DNA of 64,000 bases from positions 1-64,000 of the forward strand of contig JAPXFQ010000786.1 in assembly GCA_028564705.1 (NCBI GenBank), written 5' to 3'. The notes below the pieces were generated by a model. That model made no database searches and was not told the origin of the DNA. It worked only from the letters and a program-made list of their open reading frames with translations. Both the position numbers and the translations under genes were made by a program. Numbering within the stretch: the first letter of the stretch is position 1; every line of letters begins with the position of its first letter. Below, one piece after another: positions 58,351 to 64,000 of this stretch. Source of the stretch: Apricaphanius iberus (lineage: Eukaryota > Chordata > Actinopteri > Cyprinodontiformes > Aphaniidae).

Positions 58351-58721
58351 GGGCTGCACGGTGGTGCAGTGGTTAGCACTGTTGCCTTGCAGCAAGAAGG
58401 TTGTGGGTTCATATTCCGGCCCAGGGTCTTTCTACATGGAGTTTGCATGTTCTCCCTGTGCATGCGTGGGTTCCCTCCAGGTACTCCGGCTTCCTCCCAC
58501 AGTCCAAAAACATGACTGTCAGGTTAATTGACCTCTCCAAATTGTCCTTAGTGAGTGTGTGCATGGTTGTTTGTCCTGTTTGTCCTGCCCTGTGATGGAC
58601 TGGCAACCTGTCCAGGGTGTACCCCACCTCTCGCCCGTTGATAGCTGGAGATAGGCACCCCCACAACCCATTAGGTCGCGGGGGTGCTGGTGCTGGTGGG
58701 GTTAAGAAAATGGATGGACGG
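58351..58721 (+). mobile_element. tRNA-derived SINE, full length, 12-bp TSD
   Basis: Head GGGCTGCACGGTGGTGCAGT with A-box TGGTGCAGTGG, B-box region GTGGGTTCATATTCC, a 250-bp unrelated body (GGAGTTTGCATGTTCTCCCT, GATGGACTGGCAACCTGTCC, CTCTCGCCCGTTGATAGCTG) and a TGGATGGACGG tail. Flanks AAGTCCAGTTGC at 58,339-58,350 and 58,722-58,733 are identical, so the ends are fixed and the length is 371 bp. The GGATGG tail matches the Rex3 tail at 60,484, which suggests Rex3/RTE-type LINEs as the mobilising partner (inference). Confidence 0.9.
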
Positions 58722-58733
58722 AAGTCCAGTTGC

Positions 58734-59044
58734 ACATGTCTGTGGGTCATGGTTTAGTCTGCAGCATCCCAGGAAGGTTTGATTGAAGGCATCATGTCAT
58801 CTCCATCCTCCGTAACCCGGTTTAAGTAATATGCTTACAGTGCATTTAAAACATACACTAAGAATTAAAATTAAGGAAAAGAAACAAATGTCTCACTGTG
58901 CTGCAGAAAACGTAAGTAGGTCATTCATATTTACAAAAACAAAAAACGGCATCATAAGTAATTTGGATAACTGATTATAAAAAGAACTGTTATACTGAAG
59001 ATAATATGCAGCTGAACAGGTTAATATTGTGAATAAAATATACA
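58734..59044. other. Non-coding stretch, no recognised feature
   Basis: Nothing recognised between the SINE and the Penelope-like element. Confidence 0.4.
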
Positions 59045-59139
59045 AACGGCATGAAGCCTGTGAATATTCTCATTCATCCAGGTCATGGTTATCTCAAGGA
59101 AATTTCAATCAAACGCAACTGGACTTGGTAATTTGTCTT

Positions 59140-59183
59140 GGAAGACGTTTCACCTCTTATCCAAGAGGCTTCATCAGTTCATG
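59140..59183 (-). ncRNA. Hammerhead-ribozyme-like motif of the Penelope-like element
   Basis: The minus strand reads GAA, then CTGATGA (59,177-59,171), a hairpin CCTCTT-GGAT-AAGAGG (59,168-59,153), then GAAA (59,151-59,148) and CGTC followed by TTC. CUGAUGA and GAAA are the invariant hammerhead cores, the hairpin is stem II, GAA/TTC can form a short stem I, and the palindromic ACGU at stem III could pair only in a dimer. Penelope-like elements are known to carry such minimal hammerheads in their terminal repeats. One extra base at the foot of stem II and the tiny stem III make activity of this copy uncertain. Confidence 0.55.
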
Positions 59184-60483
59184 CTCGCCGCTGACCAGGC
59201 TGGGACTGGTCCAACTAACTGGTGTGGAGACTCAGCTATTTAACCTCTTGAACAAGAATCATTATGTCATTGGATCCTTTGTGCTCCATGTCTTAACGAC
59301 GGTCGTTGGCGTGCCGCCTATTGGTGGAGGTTAGGTTTCGGCTTCGTTAGTGCCCTATTGTGTTATAACGACAGTCATTGGAGTCACAGTTGTTTCTGTT
59401 ATTAGAGGCTAATTTGTTTGAGTCTTCTAGGGAGGGATGAAAGGGCAGCATTGTAAATTGGAGATAGGTGATGTCTCAGGCCTCCTCCTCTGTTTAGCGA
59501 TGGTTTCTCTACTTTTACATAGATGGCTTCTTTTACTCCTCTTTCAAACCATCTGTCCTCTCTGTCTAATATCTGGACATTGCTGTCCTCAAAGGAGTGA
59601 GCTTTCTCCTTGAGATGTAAATGAACAGCAGAGTCCATGCCTGAGGAGTTAGCTCTCCTGTGTTGGGCCATGCGTTTGTACAGTGGTTGTTTGGTTTCAC
59701 CAATGTAGAGGTCCTTGCATTCTTCATTGCATTGGATTGCATACACCAGGTTGCTTTTGTGTGTGTGTGGTGTTCTGTCCTTGGGATGTACTAGTCTCTG
59801 TCTGAGTGTGTTGCTGGGTTTGAAATACACAGGGATACTGTGTTTGTTAAAAATCCTCCTGAGTTTTTCAGAAATCCCAGACACATATGGAATGACTACA
59901 TTGTTTCGTTTGTTTTCTTTTTCTTTTTCCACCACTTTGTTGGCTTTCCTTCTGGAATTAGCTGCAGTTTTCACAAAAGTCCAGCTGGGGTAACCACAAG
60001 TTGTGAGGGTGTCTCTCACGTGCTTGCGTTCTTCCCCTTGGGCCTGTGAGCTGGTGGGTATGTTATCAGCTCTGTGTTGCAGGGTCCTGATAACACTAAG
60101 CTTGTGTTCCAGTGGGTGGTGTGAGTCAAAAAGTAGGTATTGGTCTGTGTGTGTGGGTTTTCTGTATACCCCAATGTGGAGCCTTCTGTCCTTTCTCCTC
60201 TGGACGACACAATCTAAAAAGGGCAAACTATTGTCCTTGACATCTTCTCTGGTGAATTTGATGTTTCTGTCCACTGAGTTTATGTGTTCAGTAAAGGCTT
60301 GCACCTCTTTGGTTTTGATTTTAACCCATGTGTCATCTACGTATCTGAAGCAGTGGCTAGGTGTTATTCCTTCAAAGGAGTTCAAAGCTCTGCACTCTAC
60401 CTCCTCCATGTATAAATTTGCCACAATTGGAGAAACTGGTGAGCCCATGGCACAGCCGTGTTTCTGTCTATAAAACTTGCCAT

Positions 60484-61263
60484 CCATCCATCCATCCATC
60501 TTCCTCCGCTTATCCGGGGTCGGGTCGCGGGGGCAGTAGCCTAAGCAAGGAGACCCAGACTTGCCTCTCCCCGGCCACTTGGGCCAGCTCCTCGGGAGGA
60601 ATCCCGAGGCGTTCCCAGGCCAGCTGGGAGACATAATCTCTCCAACGGGTCCTGGGTCTTCCCCTGGGTCTCCTCCCGGTGGGACATGCCCGGAACACCT
60701 CACCAGGGAGGCGTCCAGGAGGCATCCTGACTAGATGCCCGAGCCACCTCAACTGGCTCCTCTCGATGTGGAGGAGCAGCGGCTCTACTCTGAGCTCCCT
60801 CCGGATGACCGAGCTTCTCACCCTATCTCTAAGGGAGAGCCCAGCCACCCTACGGAGGAAACTCATTTCAGCCGCCTGTATCCGCGATCTCGTTCTTTCG
60901 GTCACCACCCAGCGTTCGTGACCATAGATGAGGGTAGGAACGTAGATCGACCGGTAAATCGAGAGCTTCGCCTTTCGACTCAGCTCTCTCTTCACCACGA
61001 CAGACCGGTACAGCGCCCGCATGACTGCAGACGCCCTACCAATCCGTCCATCGATCTCCCGCTCCATTTTTCCCTCATTCGTGAACAAGACCCCCAGATA
61101 CCTAAACTCCTCCACTTGAGGAAGGACCTCATCCCCAACCCGAAGAGAGCACCCTACCCTTTTCCGACTCAAGACCATGGTCTCGGATTTGGAGGTGCTG
61201 ATCCTCATCCCAGCCGCTTCACACTCGGCTGCGAACCGCTCCAACGAGAGCTGTAGATCACGT
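60484..61263 (-). mobile_element. Rex3/RTE-like LINE, 5'-truncated, with 13-bp TSD
   Basis: Flanks TAAAACTTGCCAT at 60,471-60,483 and 61,264-61,276 are identical and join the Penelope frame exactly when the insertion is removed. The 3' end on the minus strand is CCCGGATAAGCGGAGGAAGA followed by TGGATGGATGG, the GATG-type tail known for Rex3. Only the last 780 bp were copied. Confidence 0.92.
60510..61244 (-). pseudogene. Rex3/RTE polymerase C-terminal region, open frame
   Basis: An uninterrupted 244-codon frame: MERFAAECEAAGMRISTSKS, VEEFRYLGVLFTNEGKMERE, LYRSVVVKRELSRKAKLSIY, IYVPTLIYGHERWVVTERTR, AEMSFLRRVAGLSLRDRVRS, RSQLRWLGHLVRMPPGRLPG, GRRPRGRPRTRWRDYVSQLA and LLPPRPDPG at the stop. 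This is the RT thumb and C-terminal zinc-knuckle-free region of the RTE/Rex3 clade. Endonuclease, fingers and the YADD motif were never copied. The frame is open only because the insertion is young, not because a protein is made. Confidence 0.85.
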
Positions 61264-61350
61264 TAAAACTTGCCATTGAACCGGAAATATGTGGTATTCA
61301 GGCACAATTCCAGGAGTTGGCTTTGTATAATGAGCAGTACAAGGCAATCC

Positions 61351-62585
61351 ATTTAAATGTTTTAGAAGTATTCTTGCAAGTTATACAGTCAGTTTTTTTA
61401 ATAGCTCATTACCATTTTTCATTTCTTGTCCGCATTTCTTTCACATTTAGACAATTTCTTCCCGTGGGTAGGACACTGTTTGAATGAGGGAACATAATTT
61501 TATATTACTGTATTACACTGTGCAACAGATATTGCTGTCATTAACCTTGGAGGAAATCAAGTCTCCTGTCCTGATGACAATTGCCATCTTAAATAAAATT
61601 TTTTACCAAAGTCATTCGCCAAGCTGAATTTCAGGGGTCATTATTGTACGTAAAGAGCACATACTAACTAACTAACCAGATTATATCGATGAACGTAGCA
61701 AAACAAAGAACTAATTGTTCTGACAGTGGCATGTTTTTCACCTAAGATATTCTGCCCTAGATGCATTAATTGATTAGATGCCACAACTATATTGACTGTT
61801 TAGCCATAAAATGATGTCATAAACCATATAACGTAATATAGTTGGATTTATATCTATAAACTGAGACACTGAGGTCATTCATGCATGTATATTTTATTGA
61901 TTTGTTTTTGCTGTTTTTTAAATTTTTTTGTTATCTTTTTTATTATAATTTGGGGGGGGTATGAAGCATTAAAATCTCCTAATTCTTAACATCTTTTTTT
62001 TTACTTCTCCTATATGCTTTATTTATGCGCTGGATCCCTGATACAATTTGTGCTGAATACATGCAGGATCCCTCCAATCAAGTCCAGCAAGTCAGAAGAG
62101 CAAATTACACCTATGTTTGTCTCATATTAAAGTTTATTTAGCTTTGTTCAGACACAGCAGAATCAAGAGTGATTATTGTTAGTCATAAAATCTGCTAAAT
62201 GTGCATATTAACATCAGAACCTGTTTTTTAGAACTTCGACTCTAAATAGAGGAAGCATTGTGTAATTTATCTAGCTATATTTATATCATCTTACAGCCTC
62301 TCCCCATTGCACTTTCAAAGCTTAGAGGGCAGCCATGATCAACATAGGGTTAACTTTTACCGATGACTGAAATGCTTCCTCGTCTAGTTAAGGATGCGTT
62401 TTAAAGTACTATGACTGAAATGTTCTCTCTCCTAAATGAATGATATTTGAAATATCTAAGGTACTTTACAAGAGCAGTTATTAATGTGTTCATACAAATA
62501 TTCAGTTTGAAAGTTTGCTGTTTTAAGGAATCCCAGCAGGATGCATTTAGTCATTTACTTAAGTCTGTGCCCCATTCATACAGAC
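61351..62585. other. Non-coding stretch, no recognised feature
   Basis: AT-rich with a G-run at 61,951-61,958. No gene or element recognised. A short piece at 62,527-62,600 (AAGGAATCCCAGCAG, CAGACTCCAACC) duplicates the L2 UTR sequence that follows. Confidence 0.45.
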
Positions 62586-64000
62586 TCCAACCAATTCAAT
62601 TCACTTTTATTCAATTAACAACAAATGTCATCTCAAGGCACTTTACAACAAAAGTCATTTCAATACAATTATACAAACATTCCAATCAGTTAAAATTTTT
62701 CTATGTAAGGAATCCCAGCAGATTGCAATGAGTCATTGAAGTGACGTTGTGCCCAGATCATGCAGACTCCAACCACAGCAATTCCTCAGCAATCCGTCAT
62801 ACTGAGCAAGCATGTAGCGACAACAGAGAAGAAAAACTCCCCTTTAACAGGAAGAAACCTCAGGCAGAACCTGGCTCAGTACAAGCGGTCATCTCCCATG
62901 ACCGTCGGGGGTCTGAGAAGACAGAGAAGAGACAGCATGGAGGATGCTTGGTATCTTTGAGCATCATCTGGACCGATGTTCCCCATCCAGAAGGAGACTT
63001 TATAGTTGAGCAGGGTACCAGATTACAGCAACCTTAAACTCCCAATGCACATATCCATTAATTAAAGATAGATTCATCATGTCTAGAATAGGGCCAGTAA
63101 CCAGAGGGAACACTTCCTTAAATAATTGGTTGGTATTGGGTCCAACATTCAAGTTGTGGGTTTAGGTGAAGCTAATATTTGTGATAAATCCCAAAGTTCA
63201 ACAGAAACAAAATGGTACAGACATAGACATGGTTCTACAGTTCTCTCTGATGGTGCCTCGTTTACTGAACGAGAGTTAATCACGTTTGGGAGAATGCCAA
63301 TGATTTTCTTTTTAATAAAATTGATTTTACTTATGAAGAATCCCATAAAGTCATCACTACTGAGAGAAGGGGGAATAGTTGGCTCAACAGAGCTATGACT
63401 CTGTGTACGTTTGGCAACTGTACTAAAAAGAAACCTAGGATTGTTTTTATTTACCTTTATTAATGACAAGAAATATGCGTTTTTATAAAGCAGTAGACTA
63501 TTTTTCCAGGTTAGAAAGGAATCATTTAAGTGTGTAGAGCGCCATTTTCTCTCCAGTGTCCTAGTATTCTGCTTTAAAGTACGCAACTCTGCACTAAACC
63601 AGGGAGCCAACCTCCTATGGCTGATTACCTTCTTTTTTAAGGGAGCTACACTGTCTAGTGCCAAACACAGTGAGGAAGTAATACTTTGAACCAGACCATC
63701 AATTTCTGAAGGGTTAGTGTTGGAATTACTGCCATCCACTGTGGTATTCTGAGACGGAAAGGGAAGCAAGAATGGAACAGATTTTTTCAAACTTGTTGCA
63801 GCATTGTCTGATAAAGTTCTACTGTAATTATGTTTTCTTTCAGACTTTGGAACGTTGGGTAAAGTAAATTCAAAGGTTATCAAAAAATGGTCAGAAACGA
63901 CTGGGTTATGCGGGAGGACTATTAGTTCTTCACACCCAATGCCGTATGTCAGTACAATGTCTAAAGTGTGTTGAGCAGAGTGTGTGGGTTCCTTCACTTT
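62586..64000 (-). mobile_element. L2-type LINE with most of its RT deleted (runs off the window)
   Basis: On the minus strand, endonuclease C-terminus and linker (64,000-63,149) are followed at once by the start of the RT (LFKEVFPLVTGPILDMMNLS near 63,120-63,060). At about 63,030 the sequence jumps to 3' UTR text (ACCCCCGACGGTCATGGGAG, AGGTTTCTTCCTGTTAAAGG reversed) ending in the fish L2 terminus at 62,590 (antisense CAATTCACTTTTATTCAATT). RT motifs A to C and the C-terminus are absent. Confidence 0.8.
63149..64000 (-). pseudogene. L2 endonuclease C-terminus and linker, partial
   Basis: An open frame of at least 282 codons: THSAQHTLDIVLTYGIGCEE, VVSDHFLITFEFTL (endonuclease end, with the SDH motif whose His and Asp are catalytic in APE-type nucleases), SHRRLAPWFSAELRTLKQNT, WKNSLLLYKNAYFLSLI, NNPRFLFSTVAKRTQ, IPPSLSSDDFMGFFISKINF, stop at 63,149. 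It continues beyond the window edge. Its close twin is the copy at 36,900-37,760 on the plus strand. Confidence 0.85.

Larger units (their letters stand above)
59402..61345 (-). pseudogene. Penelope-like RT with GIY-YIG endonuclease, split by Rex3
   Basis: Upstream of Rex3 (61,330-61,264) the frame reads IIQSQLLELCLNTTYFRFNG and continues after it as KFYRQKHGCAMGSPVSPIVA and NLYME (from 60,478). The RT motif C is FRYVDDTWVKI (near 60,345-60,310), followed by FLDCVVQRRKDRRLHIGVYR and KPTHTDQYL. The GIY-YIG endonuclease is SNLVYAIQCNEECKDLYIGE with TKQPLYKRMAQHRRA after it (about 59,750-59,650). From 60,478 to 59,402 about 358 codons are open without a stop. The first 75 codons of the longer frame (60,703-60,480) are antisense Rex3 sequence, not part of this protein. 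It copies RNA into DNA using ends cut by GIY-YIG. This copy is dead because the RT is split and 5'-truncated. Confidence 0.9.
59045..61350 (-). mobile_element. Penelope-like retroelement, interrupted by Rex3
   Basis: On the minus strand it begins, truncated, near 61,350, is interrupted by a 780-bp Rex3 copy, carries RT and GIY-YIG domains down to 59,402, and ends in a 3' region with a hammerhead-like motif. The likely end is near 59,045-59,055, after CATGACCTGGATGAATGAGA. The 5' part of the RT is missing. Without Rex3 about 1.5 kb remains. Confidence 0.85.

Noticed and set aside
58351..58425. Possible tRNA gene (A-box and B-box present)
   Set aside because: It is the head of a SINE with TSD and long unrelated body, and no cloverleaf closes. 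The same head occurs in other SINE copies.
60003..60473. 156-codon plus-strand frame
   Set aside because: It is the antisense of the Penelope RT frame. The minus strand carries the recognised RT and GIY-YIG motifs.
60735..61256. 173-codon plus-strand frame
   Set aside because: Antisense of the Rex3 polymerase frame, which is the one with family motifs.

Overview
The window reads as intergenic or intronic DNA from a teleost fish. It is AT-rich and packed with retroelements and DNA transposons typical of ray-finned fish: L2/Maui-like, Rex1/Babar-like and Rex3/RTE-like LINEs, a Penelope-like element with a GIY-YIG endonuclease, Tc1-like elements with IR/DR ends, PIF-Harbinger, hAT and TTAA-target (Kolobok/T2-like) elements, and tRNA-derived SINEs. 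I recognise no host protein-coding gene, rRNA, tRNA gene or CRISPR array. Nearly every long open frame is a transposon product or its remnant.

Layout. 0.7-1.9 kb: LINE 3' end. 4.7-6.1 kb: a reverse-strand element carrying an undisrupted 164-residue membrane/coiled-coil ORF and a Rex1-like 3' tail. 9.2-10 kb: L2 relic. 12.0-12.3 kb: hAT MITE. 13.0-18.0 kb: three-level nest, L2 (minus) containing Rex1-like (plus) containing a 1,501-bp TTAA-flanked element with a THAP exon. 18.2-19.3 and 23.4-24.1 kb: hAT elements. 24.5-26.0 kb: decayed Harbinger. 26.4-27.4 kb: Tc1 relic. 29.6-33.7 kb: foldback structure with arms of about 0.5 kb enclosing an L2 tail, a Harbinger element and a Tc1 element inside the Harbinger. 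34.8-35.1 and 40.5-40.9 kb: TTAA MITEs. 36.0-40.0 kb: long L2 copy with a solo LTR in its endonuclease region. 45.6-46.0, 51.8-52.1, 57.5-57.8 and 58.35-58.7 kb: SINE copies. 52.4-56.0 kb: L2-type LINE whose ORF1 keeps an SGNH-esterase domain. 59.0-61.35 kb: Penelope-like element (minus) with a hammerhead-like motif, interrupted by Rex3. 62.6-64.0 kb: internally deleted L2 running off the end.

The elements do not form a pathway. They form a stratigraphy in which target-site duplications (TSDs) and nesting give relative ages. The most intact coding sequences are the 164-aa ORF, the Penelope RT/GIY-YIG frame and the Rex3 C-terminal frame. The other transposase and RT frames carry stops, frameshifts or changed catalytic residues. 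The long stretches between elements show no recognisable gene to me by eye.
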